A stretch of DNA of 64,000 nucleotides from Pollenia angustigena (lineage: Eukaryota; Arthropoda; Insecta; Diptera; Polleniidae): contig OV884058.1 in NCBI GenBank assembly GCA_930367215.1, positions 215,120,208-215,184,207 on the forward strand, written 5' to 3'. Position numbers and translations under genes: made by a program. Each line of letters begins with the position of its first letter. The first letter of the stretch is position 1. Shown piece by piece: positions 54,304-63,877 of the stretch. The notes below the pieces were generated by a model. It was not told the origin of the DNA. It saw only the letters and a program-made list of their open reading frames with translations, and made no database searches.

Positions 54304-55450
54304 AAAAATAAGAAATTTCTTCTAGATGACAATTTTGGGATGTTGCTAAACTATTGCCTTAGTGGATACCTTTCATTTGTTTGCTGGGTGCATATGAACT
54401 GAGACAGAAAATGTATGAAGTATTAATTTCACTTGTCATTCAAAAAAACCTCAAAATACATAATTTATTTCATTATTTTTATATTTCACTTTTTTTTCGT
54501 TTTTGTCAAAAAAACCCTTAAAGTTTACTATGTTAACTAAACTTTTTACGATCCTAGATATAGGCTTTATATTTTTTGTGGTATTTCATTTGTATTTGTT
54601 ATGTAAAAAGGATTTTTATTGTGTTTGTAAACAAAGTTTATGATTATATTATGTTACATTTTGCGGTTTAAGTTTAATTAAAATTAAATTTACTTTGATT
54701 GGAAATTTTTTAGGAAAAGGGAATGTAAAATAGAAAAGGTACTAGATTTTGATTATGCTTTATGTTTAATTGTGGTTAACCACAAATGAGACGGCAAATT
54801 AAAAGTTTTCTATATTTGCCTGAAATATTTTTAAAGAAATTGCAAACGTTTAATTTTGATTTTAAAAGAAAACCAAGATTTTATATATTGGCTATGATTT
54901 AATATTAACGATATAGTCGTGAATTTAAAAAAAAACAAATAAATAAGAAGGAGAATCTTCTGTTGCAATCGGTAGTAGAGATGTATTCCACTAGTGCGTT
55001 TCTGTAACAAATTTTTGCAATAGTTGTCAATGTTAAAATGTGTTTGCCATACTGAGTTCCATTTAATCATAATATAGTTTTCCGTAAACATTAGCATTGT
55101 TTAAACTTAATCATAATGTGCTGCTCTTAGAATAGGTTTAACTCCAACCATATTTCTTTTCTGCGTGCTCATCTAAAACTCGTAGAAATAGCTTTTATTT
55201 TTTTTAGCTAAACTTAATACTTTTTCTAGCTTCACTGTTCTCACTTAAAGTTTAATAAAGTTATTATAAATTTCCCCAACTTTTAAAAGTTAATTAAGAA
55301 AAAAAAAAAAGACTTAAATCCACCCACCACCCTGTACAATAATGAAATTCACGCCCTAAATTTGCAATAGAATTTATAATTTTTTACAGCAAATTAAACG
55401 AGTTTTTTGAAATAATTTCTATTCGACATCGCTGAGCCGGCAGTTATTAC
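54304..55450. other. no feature recognised
   Basis: AT-rich, no supported gene. 'TTTTCTGCGTGCTC' at 55157 recalls the CACGCAGAG MITE tip but stands alone. Confidence 0.5.
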
Positions 55451-55499
55451 CTGTGTTGCCAATTTGGCTATTCAATCGCGAGATTTAGAAATTTTTTTA

Positions 55500-55640
55500 C
55501 CCACATCCACGCCATAGCAGTAGCGGTATTATGCGTTTGGGCTGATAAATATTTGTTTACCTTTTAGTATATTGATCGACTCAGAGTCACTTTCTGGATT
55601 GAGCAACAATGTCTATCCGTCCGACTGGCTAGCGGATCAC
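55500..55640 (+). repeat. fragment of the 50822-type dispersed repeat
   Basis: GCGGTATTATGCGTTTGGGC, GACTCAGAGTCACTTTCTGG and CCGTCCGACTGGCT follow the order of 50835-50970. Truncated at both ends. Confidence 0.65.
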
Positions 55641-55665
55641 AAACACGAAGCTCATAGAAAATAGT

Positions 55666-55836
55666 AAGAAGAGGTTCACAACTTTAGATATTTCAGAATT
55701 GACTAAAAAGTTGCTCTCACTTCCATGGCCTAATGCTGAAGTAGAGAGGGTGTTTAGCCAAGTAAACATCGTTAAAAGTAATTTGAGAAATTGGTTACAT
55801 TAAGCAACCGTTAATTCGATTTTATCAATTAGGTAA
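55666..55836 (+). pseudogene. hAT transposase C-terminal dimerisation segment
   Basis: The + frame reads KKRFTTLDISELTKKLLSLP, WPNAEVERVFSQVNIVKSNL and RNWLH, a stop, then ATVNSILSIR. 'SLPxxNAEVERVFSQxNIVKxxxRNxL...NSILxIR' is the hAT family C-terminal dimerisation signature. Upstream transposase domains are missing, so this is an isolated exon-like remnant. Confidence 0.8.
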
Positions 55837-55868
55837 ATATTTTTAACCATAACAACACAATATTTATA

Positions 55869-56958
55869 CCACCACCACAACAGTGGAGAGGGTACTACCC
55901 AACAAACACGAAGTCAAACCTTTGATATAAAATGACTTTATCATTTGACTTCAAACACAATTCTCAAAAGTTTTTCAAATGTTTGATTTTAACATTTAAA
56001 TTCAAATTGATAATGATTTGAAAATAAACATTTGACATCAAATGTTTTATCAATTTGATGTCAAATTGGTATCAAATGTTAAATTCAATCCAAAACTAAA
56101 CTTGGCAATACTTAAGCGAAATATAAATGTAAACATTAAAAATGGCGATTAGAGTCACATTTTCTACTTCGTGGTTAAATGTACATATTTTGCAAGTGAA
56201 CAATTTATTTATTGTGAAAAATAAAAAATTATTTGTGAGTATGTAATTACAAGGATTAAAAATAAGAATTAAGAAAAATAACACGTGAAAGTGAAAGTGA
56301 AGAAATTGAAAGTTTGTTGTATGATTGCGGTGCTACAACTCTCAAAATAAAAGGGAGCCAATTATTTCGTCGCTGCTAGAATTGGAGGACGGAAAGAATA
56401 TTATTTCATCTTTTAGCTATGGTGCCAAATGTTTATCTCGCAGTGTATTTAAATAAATAATGAATTTAAGTTAAAGAAATAAAATGTTTTTTATTTACGT
56501 TCCACATGGTATTAAAATCCACATTTGAAAAACATTTGAAAATAACATTTAAAAGCAAGTTGAAAATAAAGACATTTTTCAATTTGAAAATAATTTCCCC
56601 TTTTTGTTGAGAACGCTATGATTTTCAAATGATTTTCAAATCATTATCAAACGTTTGTCGTTTGAGAAAACGTTTGATTTCAAATCATTATCAATTTGAA
56701 ATCAATCCTCCGTGTTTGTTGGGTATGCGTTTGTGCTGATGTCTGTAACACCTTCATATATTGGTCATTAGCCCACCTTTACGTATACCTATTGACTCCG
56801 AATCACTTTCTGAGTCGAATAAACGATGTTTGTCCGGCTGGCTGGCTGTCCATGTAAACCTCGTGCGCAAAGAACAGGTCGCAATTTAGAGATTATTTGA
56901 TAAAACTTGGTACAAAGATTCTAATGTGGTGTTAACCGACTATTCTTTCTTACTTGGT
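55869..56958 (+). repeat. 50822-type dispersed repeat interrupted by a MITE
   Basis: The start (ACCACCACAACAGTGGAGAG, 55869-55895) continues after the MITE at 56726 (TGCGTTTGTGCTGATGTCTG, CTGGCTGGCTGTCCATGTAA) to GACTATTCTTTCTTACTTGG at about 56958. The central subrepeats are deleted. Confidence 0.7.
55898..56723. mobile_element. CCCAACAAACAC MITE family, complete copy
   Basis: Tips CCCAACAAACACGAAG and (right, reverse-complemented) CCCAACAAACACGGAG, TA at 55896-55897 and 56724-56725. Length 826 bp. The arms are rich in TTTGATTTCAAAT-like palindromes. A GC-richer core near 56330-56420 (TGCGGTGCTACAACTC, GAATTGGAGGACGG) may be a coding remnant of the parent. A partial copy lies at 12687-12958. 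Confidence 0.8.
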
Positions 56959-57028
56959 TTTTATTGTAGATCTGGACCTAAAAGGTTGGGTAAATGTTGT
57001 CGTGATTACGATTTACCTTCAAATTATT

Positions 57029-57367
57029 AGCCCAATTCACAATCTTGTGCAAATGGTCTTGCATCGTAGCATTTGCAAAATGGTATAGTAAATACTGTAG
57101 TATACTTTTGATTGGCTTGGTTCACAGAGTGTTAGCTGTCGATTTACAATCAAGTGTTGCAAAAGTCGAGTAAATATAAACTATTGGTTTTAGGCGTTGC
57201 ATATTTGCAAAAGAGTTGCAAGTGCATTGCTGTATATTTTGTTGGTGTAGAGTAAAAATATACTATACCATTTTGCAAATGCTCCCAAAAGTATGCTACA
57301 GTATTTACTATACCATTTTGCAAATGCTACGATGCAAGACCATTTGCACAAGATTGTGAATTGAGCT
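57029..57367. mobile_element. palindromic MITE, 339 bp
   Basis: Left tip AGCCCAATTCACAATCTTGT and right tip (reverse-complemented) AGCTCAATTCACAATCTTGT. The arms match almost perfectly for about 80 bp (ATTTGCAAAATGGTATAGTA). ATT lies at 57026-57028 and 57368-57370. No ORF. Superfamily uncertain. Confidence 0.7.
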
Positions 57368-57678
57368 ATTGAAAACTTATGATTATTTAAAACTAATGAG
57401 TGAGTGATTCCTATGAAATGAACAATAACGACATCGAATTTTTCGATGATTTAATTTTTTAATATTAATTTTCGTTTATTCTTATTTAACAAATTGATCT
57501 TAACTCACAATTTCATCGTAAACAACTTTAAATCAATTATTTTTGATTTGTTATTGAATTTTAATGTGTTTTTATTTAAAAAAGCTTTTAGCCATTTTTT
57601 AGCCCATTTTTAACCATTTTTTAGCAATTTTTTGCCGTAAATTTAGCCATTTTTAGTCACCAAGTTTTGGCAACACTG

Positions 57679-58592
57679 GTGCTTTGATTAAATTTGGTCC
57701 ATTTGTAGTTTTTATTCATTTCTTCATTGCGTATAATTAAAATGTGTTTTAAGGACTTTGTTTCTGGCTCTCTTGTTGTTGCTGCTAGAAAGAACATCAT
57801 TGGATATTGTATTGAAGATTGTTGTTAACATTACGGGTAGGGTGCTTTTGCTATATTCATTACGGAATTGTTGGACTTTGAACTTTCCTTGAATGTTGCT
57901 TCGTGTTTGTTGGTTGTGGTCAATTTTATATAAAAATCTAGTGTCATTATAGAATTCTATTGCAAGTGTTGTTCGATATATATATATATATTGAAGACGT
58001 TTAAAACGTTGCGATCTTTAGCATAGTTGTTATTTTGGCTTCTTGGCGTGGTGTTGTTTGTGTGTTGTGGTTGTGTAGAGTTATTGACGACAGTAGATGG
58101 TTTTAATAGTTGGATAATTTTATTTTGAATTTGCTGAAGTTTACTGCAGTATGATTAGTTTACCCATGCTGTGATGCCATAACGTATATGTAAATGAGAA
58201 GTAAGCTTGCCTCATTACTTTGTCATTGGAACAGTTGCTTAACTGATACATCATATGTTCTTCTTGGATGTTAGTTTTCCATCTAAAATTATGGTCGATT
58301 ATGGTGCTGCACTGATTGGTGTCCTAATTGAAGTGCCAAATTCCGGTTCTATGTAGACATTGAACATCATGAAATTTTATCTTTATATTTTGGTACCTGA
58401 TATATGCTGATTTGATGTGCACAAGTTTTGTTTTTGTAGCGTTGATAATTAGTCCATGATCATGGCACCATTTTGTTGCAATATCCAGTTGTGCTTGCAT
58501 TATTTTTACTGCATCGTCTAAGTTCTTATGTGGTATTATTATAGCCGTGTCATCTGCATAAGATAATGTCTCTCAAGTTGTTAACAAGCTGG
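57679..58592 (-). pseudogene. LINE-D reverse transcriptase, C-terminal half
   Basis: The minus strand reads LSYADDTAIIIPHKNLDDAV, KIMQAQLDIATKWCHDHGLI, INATKTKLVHIKSAY, then, across several frame changes, a decayed thumb and C terminus (KIDHNQQTRSNIQGKF, NEYSKSTLPVML) down to about 57720. YADD is the active site. The upstream half of this RT lies on the other side of the LINE-C insertion (62971 onward). Its left edge coincides with the hAT end at 57678. Confidence 0.75.
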
Positions 58593-58716
58593 TTTTTTTT
58601 TTTTTTTTTTTTTTATTTATTTGATTAAATCTATGGATATGAATCCTTACAGACTACTATATATTACAAAGTTTTATATAAAGGTATTATTAACGAAAAA
58701 ATTTTGTTAAGACATA

Positions 58717-61587
58717 TTAAGTATTTAAAAACACGATAATATTGCGTTTAATTACATTTATATTAATTGAAAAATCGATTAAGCTATACAATTCATTGAA
58801 ATTTTTGCATATTCTCCTCAAAGGACCAGCATCAGCATAATTTGTTTGCACAACAGGAAGGTGCAGAGGTATTAGGTGTCGGGTAAAACGTCGTGGAATA
58901 TTAAAATTTATGTTACGAAGAAGGAAGTCGGAGAGGACATCGCCATTTATCAAATTAACTAGAAATGCCACATTTAGCATTGTCCTTCGACTTTTTAAAG
59001 TAGGTAGTTTAATTATTGATAGCCTCGCAGTATACGAAGGAAGATTCCCAGCATAACGACCAAATGAGCTCCTTAGGCAGAATAAGAGAAACTGCTTTTG
59101 AACAGATTCAATTCGGTCTATGTGCATGTTAACTTCAGGATACCAGACAATAGACCCATACTCCAAAATTGGCCTTACAAGGGATATGTATAGTTGTTTC
59201 GTTACATTAGGATCTGTAAACTCTTTAGACCATCGTTTTATATAAGCAAGCACACCACGAGCTTTATTAGTCGTCATAGTAATATGTTTGCAGAAATCTA
59301 GCTTAGGATCAAGTAGAATACCAAGATCCAGAAATTCTCCAACTAACTCTAGTTGATACCCGTCCAGGAAATAGTGTAGCATTGATGTGCAATTTCTAGA
59401 AAATCGCATGTGCTTGCATTTTTTTAAATTAAGCTCCATTTGGTTATATTTACACCATGCGTAAAAACTATTTAAATCCTGCTGCAAATACGCCCCATCT
59501 GAAGATAATTTGTAGCTGAGAAACATCTTAACATCATCCGCGTACATTAAAACATTACAATGCTTCATTACAAGCGGCAAGTCGTTTATGAAAATCGAAA
59601 ACAGCAAAGGACCTAGATGACTTCCTTGGGGGACACCGGAGCTAACAGAAATTTCTTTGGATGTGGTATTATCAAAAAGAACACACTGTGTCCTGCATGT
59701 TAGGTACGACCGTAACCAGCACAAAGCGTTGCTAGTAAACCCTAATAAATTCAGCTTAGTGAGAAGTAGGCTATGGTTGATTTTATCAAAAGCTTTGCTG
59801 AAGTCAGTATAAATAACGTCCATAAGTTGGCCATCCTTAAAAGCGCGATTTGTTAGAGTTGTTAGTTGTAAAATATTTGTTACTGCAGAACAACCTTTCC
59901 TGAAACCATGCTGGTATGGTGATATGATTGAGGATACACTGTGGCAGAGAGAGTCTGTTAAGCATTTTTCAAAAAGTTTGGGAATTGCACTCAATTTTGC
60001 AATGCCTCTATAATTCGTTATGTCCGACTTGTTTCCTGATTTAAATATCGGTATGATAAAGGATTTCCTCCAAAATTGGGGGAAATATCCGTATTTTAAT
60101 GACACATTAAACATGATAGCCAAAGGAGTAGCCAAAGCATGAGCACAAGTTTTTAAAACGCAAGCAGGGATGCCATCAGGTCCACTACACAATGACGATT
60201 TTATTGTTTTCAAAGATAAAAGAACCTGAGAAGTATCAATAGATGAAAATGATATTGCCTGATGTTCCATCAGACAAAACGGGTATTCAGTTGATGTATC
60301 GTACTGTTGCTTAGAATATGTTGTTGCAAAAAAATCAGCAAACATATTGCTTTTAATCAAATTAATATTAGACTCATTAATTAAATACTTCATAACTCTT
60401 GGATAGCCAGTAGATTTTCTTTTCGAATTTACAAAATTATAAAATGATTTTGGGTCACGTTTAAAGTTACTTTTCATTTTCTCAAGGTAATTTATATATA
60501 GTCTCCTGTTGAGAAGATTATATTCTGCTCGAGATACACAGTATTTGCTATAATCATAAGCTGTTCGATATTGCTTATATTTTTTATAGCATTTGTTTTT
60601 AAAATTTTTTAATCTTGATAGATGAGGAGAATTCCACGGTGGACCTGAATGTTTAATCACTAGAAGTTTCGGCACACACTCCTCAAAAAAATTATGCATA
60701 GTAGTATAAAATGTATTAATCATAGAGTCAATTGAAGCTGGGGTACCATTAGGAATGGATAACAGTTCAAGCCAATTAGTGTTGGTCAACAAATAGTTCA
60801 GGTCATCGTAATTTGTTTTCTTAAAACATAATTTCTTATCGTTTGTATCATCCTGATTACAAAAGGCATCAGACAAAATATTGTGACTAACTTCAAGAGT
60901 AGGGTGGTAGCGATCCTCTGGTCTAGTAACTGGTAATGTTCGCGTAATGGTGCAGTTGGTGGGTTCATTCACAAAAACCAAATCTAGAGTGTTTCCATTA
61001 TCATTGCAAATACCATTTTTTTGGAAAAGACATAAATCAGATAAATTATTGAGAAACTCTTCAATAAAGGCATCAGATTTTATTGGTGCATAACTGTATG
61101 AGTCTGGTAAAATTTTCCAAATTACTGCTGACAAGTTAAAATCACCAAAAACGTAAACGAAGTCCTCTGGCTGAGCTTTAGACACAACAGATTTTATGGA
61201 TTCAAAATGTTTCATGTAAGTTAGTTGATCAGATTTTGGGGGAATGTAGGAACATGTTAAAAATATATGTGAGCTATTTAGTTTTATCCGAACACAGATA
61301 AACTCAATATCGGAATAATGTTCAAATTTTAACTCATCGGATTGGAAAGTATTTAAAACAGCAATTAAAACGCCTCCACCAGTAGTTAAAGTTTCTCTGT
61401 CACGTCTAAATATATTAAAATCATTGCAAAGAATTTCGGTATTTAAAGTGTTTCTATTTAGCCAAGTTTCAGTGAGAACAACTATATGGTGATTTAAATT
61501 AAAACTTTCAATATAGAGGTTAGCCAGTTTAGTGTTTATACCACGAACATTTTGATAAATAATATTTAAGTGTTTTTCAGTTTTCAT
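58717..61587 (-). CDS. LINE-C ORF2: endonuclease and reverse transcriptase
   Basis: 956 aa, uninterrupted. Residues 1-230 form the apurinic-type endonuclease: IIYQNVRGINTKLANL, VVLTETWLNRNT (catalytic Glu), GGGVLIAVLN, YVFGDFNLSAVIW (Asp/Asn), GNTLDLVFVN and the His of RYHPTLEVSH. Residues from about 470 form the RT: SGPDGIPACVLKTCAHAL, FWRKSFIIPIFKSGNKSDIT, YRGIAKLSAIPKLFEKCL, VIYTDFSKAFDKINHSLLL (motif A), SSGVPQGSHLGPLLFSIFI, LMYADDVKMFLS (active site), LDLGILLDPKLDFCKHI. The C terminus has SLVRPILEYGSIVWYPEVN and DRIESVQKQFLLFCLR, a pattern seen in CR1-group and related LINEs (clade tentative). The start ATG overlaps the ORF1 stop as ATGA, which suggests coupled translation. It nicks DNA and copies the element's RNA. 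Confidence 0.92.
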   Translation of the reverse strand: MKTEKHLNIIYQNVRGINTKLANLYIESFNLNHHIVVLTETWLNRNTLNTEILCNDFNIFRRDRETLTTGGGVLIAVLNTFQSDELKFEHYSDIEFICVRIKLNSSHIFLTCSYIPPKSDQLTYMKHFESIKSVVSKAQPEDFVYVFGDFNLSAVIWKILPDSYSYAPIKSDAFIEEFLNNLSDLCLFQKNGICNDNGNTLDLVFVNEPTNCTITRTLPVTRPEDRYHPTLEVSHNILSDAFCNQDDTNDKKLCFKKTNYDDLNYLLTNTNWLELLSIPNGTPASIDSMINTFYTTMHNFFEECVPKLLVIKHSGPPWNSPHLSRLKNFKNKCYKKYKQYRTAYDYSKYCVSRAEYNLLNRRLYINYLEKMKSNFKRDPKSFYNFVNSKRKSTGYPRVMKYLINESNINLIKSNMFADFFATTYSKQQYDTSTEYPFCLMEHQAISFSSIDTSQVLLSLKTIKSSLCSGPDGIPACVLKTCAHALATPLAIMFNVSLKYGYFPQFWRKSFIIPIFKSGNKSDITNYRGIAKLSAIPKLFEKCLTDSLCHSVSSIISPYQHGFRKGCSAVTNILQLTTLTNRAFKDGQLMDVIYTDFSKAFDKINHSLLLTKLNLLGFTSNALCWLRSYLTCRTQCVLFDNTTSKEISVSSGVPQGSHLGPLLFSIFINDLPLVMKHCNVLMYADDVKMFLSYKLSSDGAYLQQDLNSFYAWCKYNQMELNLKKCKHMRFSRNCTSMLHYFLDGYQLELVGEFLDLGILLDPKLDFCKHITMTTNKARGVLAYIKRWSKEFTDPNVTKQLYISLVRPILEYGSIVWYPEVNMHIDRIESVQKQFLLFCLRSSFGRYAGNLPSYTARLSIIKLPTLKSRRTMLNVAFLVNLINGDVLSDFLLRNINFNIPRRFTRHLIPLHLPVVQTNYADAGPLRRICKNFNELYSLIDFSININVIKRNIIVFLNT

Positions 61588-62507
61588 GCAAAGTTTTTTT
61601 GGTTTGTAGACTCATTTGATGAAAGTCGTGCAACGTTGTTTGTTCTACGATTTTCTCTATATAAAAATTCGCGAACGAGTGCATTATTTGGCCAGAAACA
61701 GGGATCAACAACTCGATCAAAAATGTCATTCGGTACTGTAATTTTAAAGGACGCAATACTTCTGGGTTCAGAATAAGAAAACTTGTGAATTATAATACCA
61801 TTACTTGCGGGCAATTTTGATTTTAAGTAATATTCCATATCATCACTGGTTGTGTCAGAGGCGAATCGGGATACAAATATGGACTTCTTTGGAGGTATAA
61901 CGCGCAATTCTCTACGCATAGATTGAGATTCAACGTTATTTATGATTTCGGACATTTGGTTGTTTGGATATATGGAGGTTTCTAACGTTTGGTTGTTTTG
62001 TTCCATTTGTGTAGTTTTGTTAGAGACATTTACAGACACAGACGATGCATATGTCGGAAAGGGAGTTACTGTTGCATTATTTATATTATTATTATTATTA
62101 TTATTAGATGCCGAGGGAGCTATACGCTGAACATTTAGTGCCTTATTATTGTTCCTAGCAGACTTCCGACGTTTCGGTGAAGATTGTGCCGGAGATTTAT
62201 AGTTGTCCAGGGAAGAGAAATCATCAAATAATTTTTCATAGTTAGAAAGACGGTCAGATAAATTTAAAATTTCTTTTTTTATATCCAGAAAAGTTGATTT
62301 TCTTGCTTGGAAAAACTTATAAAAATCAACTCCAATTTTTCTACAGTTTATGCAGCACCAATTAACCCCTTCAGACTTAGAAATTGCTTCAGCAGCTAAA
62401 ACAGGAATTCCACCACACTTGAAATGGATTAACCCATTACACAGCCAACAGGCTAGCATCCTTTCATCATCATTAACAATAGAACATTTTTTATTCATAC
62501 ACTCCAT
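61584..62507 (-). CDS. LINE-C ORF1: PHD-like zinc finger and RNA-binding protein
   Basis: 307 aa from MECMNKKCSIVNDDERMLAC. The N terminus is a PHD-like finger (CMNKKC, CWLCNGLIHFKC, WCCINC; Cys4-His-Cys3 spacing). It is followed by a helical stretch (FFQARKSTFLDIKKEILNL, SDRLSNYEKLFDDF), a basic patch (SPKRRKSARNNNK), an Asn run, and an RRM-like C-terminal domain (KKSIFVSRFASDTTSDDME, YYLKSKLPASNGIIIHKFSY, ASFKITVPNDIFDRVVDPC). This is a standard ORF1 layout for LINEs of this kind: RNA binding and ribonucleoprotein assembly. The TGA overlaps the ORF2 ATG. An alternative start is unlikely since the finger begins at residue 3. Confidence 0.88.
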   Translation of the reverse strand: MECMNKKCSIVNDDERMLACWLCNGLIHFKCGGIPVLAAEAISKSEGVNWCCINCRKIGVDFYKFFQARKSTFLDIKKEILNLSDRLSNYEKLFDDFSSLDNYKSPAQSSPKRRKSARNNNKALNVQRIAPSASNNNNNNNINNATVTPFPTYASSVSVNVSNKTTQMEQNNQTLETSIYPNNQMSEIINNVESQSMRRELRVIPPKKSIFVSRFASDTTSDDMEYYLKSKLPASNGIIIHKFSYSEPRSIASFKITVPNDIFDRVVDPCFWPNNALVREFLYRENRRTNNVARLSSNESTNQKNFA

Positions 62508-62970
62508 TGTATAAAATATGGCAATAATATTTTTGTATTAAAAGTTTAAAAATAACGGCAAAACCAATTGGCAATTTTAATTTGGCAACAGTGACAGTAA
62601 CCATGTACAATAGCTTGGCAGCACTTTTTTAAAACAAACAGTATTTGGCAGAGCGAAACAGCTGGTTTTGTTTATAATTTTAATGCGTGTGTGTGTATTA
62701 CCTTTGCAAAGATTTATCTCTCTCTCTTTTATTTATTCCAGTGAATTTAGATATTTTTTTATTAATTTTATCAAAAATGTAAATTTAAAAACAGTTTAAA
62801 GACAAAGGCCGTTTATAAATAGCAAAAACCGCAAACGATCACGACACAATGAAACCAGGACAAACGGCTAATTAACACCACAAGACGATAATAAGCCTTA
62901 TTACAGGTTAAAACTTGGATTAAACAGCAGCGGGTAGAAAACACGTCCGTCTTGATCGACTTTTACTTTT
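62508..62970 (-). promoter_or_regulatory. LINE-C 5' leader, presumed internal promoter
   Basis: About 460 bp between ORF1 and the LINE-D sequence, without coding potential. It includes a GA-rich run (about 62718-62732 on the minus strand) and a CA run (62688-62699). An internal promoter is expected for a LINE of this type, but no initiator or downstream element was identified with confidence. Confidence 0.35.
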
Positions 62971-63101
62971 ACAGGTTAGTTCATTCGTGTATAATATGTA
63001 CAGTATCGGACCTTATTTCGAACCTTGAGGTACTCTATTGTCTGAATTGGCTTCTTTGCTGAGAATATTGCCAACCTTAACGTAAAATTTCCTACAACTT
63101 A
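62971..63101 (-). pseudogene. LINE-D reverse transcriptase, middle segment
   Basis: The minus strand reads SCRKFYVKVGNILSKEANSD, NRVPQGSK, a stop, GPILYILYTNELT. This is the RT segment before the active site ('VPQGSxxGPxLYxLYTNEL'). It joins the upstream piece (63878-64000) when the MITE is removed, and the YADD piece (58592 down) when LINE-C is removed. Confidence 0.75.
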
Positions 63102-63874
63102 TACTATGCTCACACTTGAGTTCTTAAACGCGTATAAGCAGCTCGAACGTGATTAAGCTCTAATCACTTCAAAATCGAGATGATTACTCATACATTGAAG
63201 TGATTTGTTAATCACTTAAAATCGACATGACTACAACTAAATCACTTCATAAACCACATAGAATCCACTGAACATACCTAATAATGTAGAATCGCCAACA
63301 TGTCGTGTACAACCGGCCAAGATTTCTGCTTAATGTTTTTATTTTTTAAATAATTCATAAATTTTCACAATTTCATCATTAAAATGATTAAAATAATCTT
63401 CTGATAACTTTATAAAAGTGTTTTTATCCATTTTAAATGCTTCAAAGAAATAAAAATTTGTTTGATTTTTTTTGTGTGTTTTTTGAAAGTTTTTTTTTTC
63501 TTAATCATCTGTCATCTTAATCATCTCAAATGTAATGTGAACGGCTTTGATTAGCTAAATCAACATTTTGCTTAAACGCGTTTAAAAACACTTATAAAGT
63601 TATCAGAAGATTATTTTAATCATTTTAATGATGTAATTGTGAAAATTTATGAATTATTTAAGAAAAAAAAAAAATAAAAACATTAAGCAGAAATCTTGGC
63701 CGGTTGTACACGGTTGTTGGCGATTCTACATTTGAGGTATGTTCAGTGGATTCTATGTGGTTTATGAAGTGATTTAGTTGTAATCATGTCAATCATCTCG
63801 ATTTTGAAGTGATTAGAGCTTAATCACGTTCGAGCTGCTTAAACGCGTTTAAGAACCCAAGTGTGAACATAGTA
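63102..63874. mobile_element. palindromic MITE with TTA target duplication, inside LINE-D
   Basis: Tips TACTATGCTCACACTTGAGT and (right, reverse-complemented) TACTATGTTCACACTTGGGT. TTA lies at 63099-63101 and 63875-63877. The arms extend about 320 bp each (ACGTGATTAAGCTCTAATC, ATCTTGGCCGGTTGTACACG, ATAATCTTCTGATAAC), so nearly all of the 773 bp folds. Removing it plus one TTA restores the LINE-D frame. Confidence 0.85.
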
Positions 63875-63877
63875 TTA

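Larger units (their letters stand above)
55451..57678 (+). mobile_element. hAT remnant with several later insertions
   Basis: Left end CTGTGTTGCCAATTTGG and right end (reverse-complemented) CAGTGTTGCCAAAACTTGG look like hAT TIRs, and a hAT transposase C terminus lies inside. The 8-bp flanks (GTTATTAC, GTGCTTTG) do not match, so the two ends may belong to different insertions. It contains pieces of the 50822-type repeat, a TA MITE and the palindromic MITE at 57029. Confidence 0.45.
58593..62970 (-). mobile_element. LINE-C: apparently full-length LINE inserted in LINE-D
   Basis: An A-rich tail (minus strand) at 58624-58593, a 90-bp 3' UTR, two open ORFs and an upstream leader of about 460 bp. 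The 5' limit is set by where the LINE-D reading frame resumes (YTNELT, about 62975). No clear TSD: AACCAGCTTGTT at the 3' junction resembles AACCAGCTGTTT at 62656-62667, which would give a shorter 5' end. Length about 4.4 kb. With no stop or frameshift in either ORF, this is the best-preserved element of the window. Confidence 0.85.

Noticed and set aside
57029..57367. microRNA-precursor-like hairpin
   Set aside because: Arms of about 80 bp with near-perfect pairing and a flanking 3-bp duplication fit a MITE better than a microRNA gene.
58593..58624. Poly-T run as a polymerase III terminator
   Set aside because: On the minus strand it is the poly-A tail of LINE-C.
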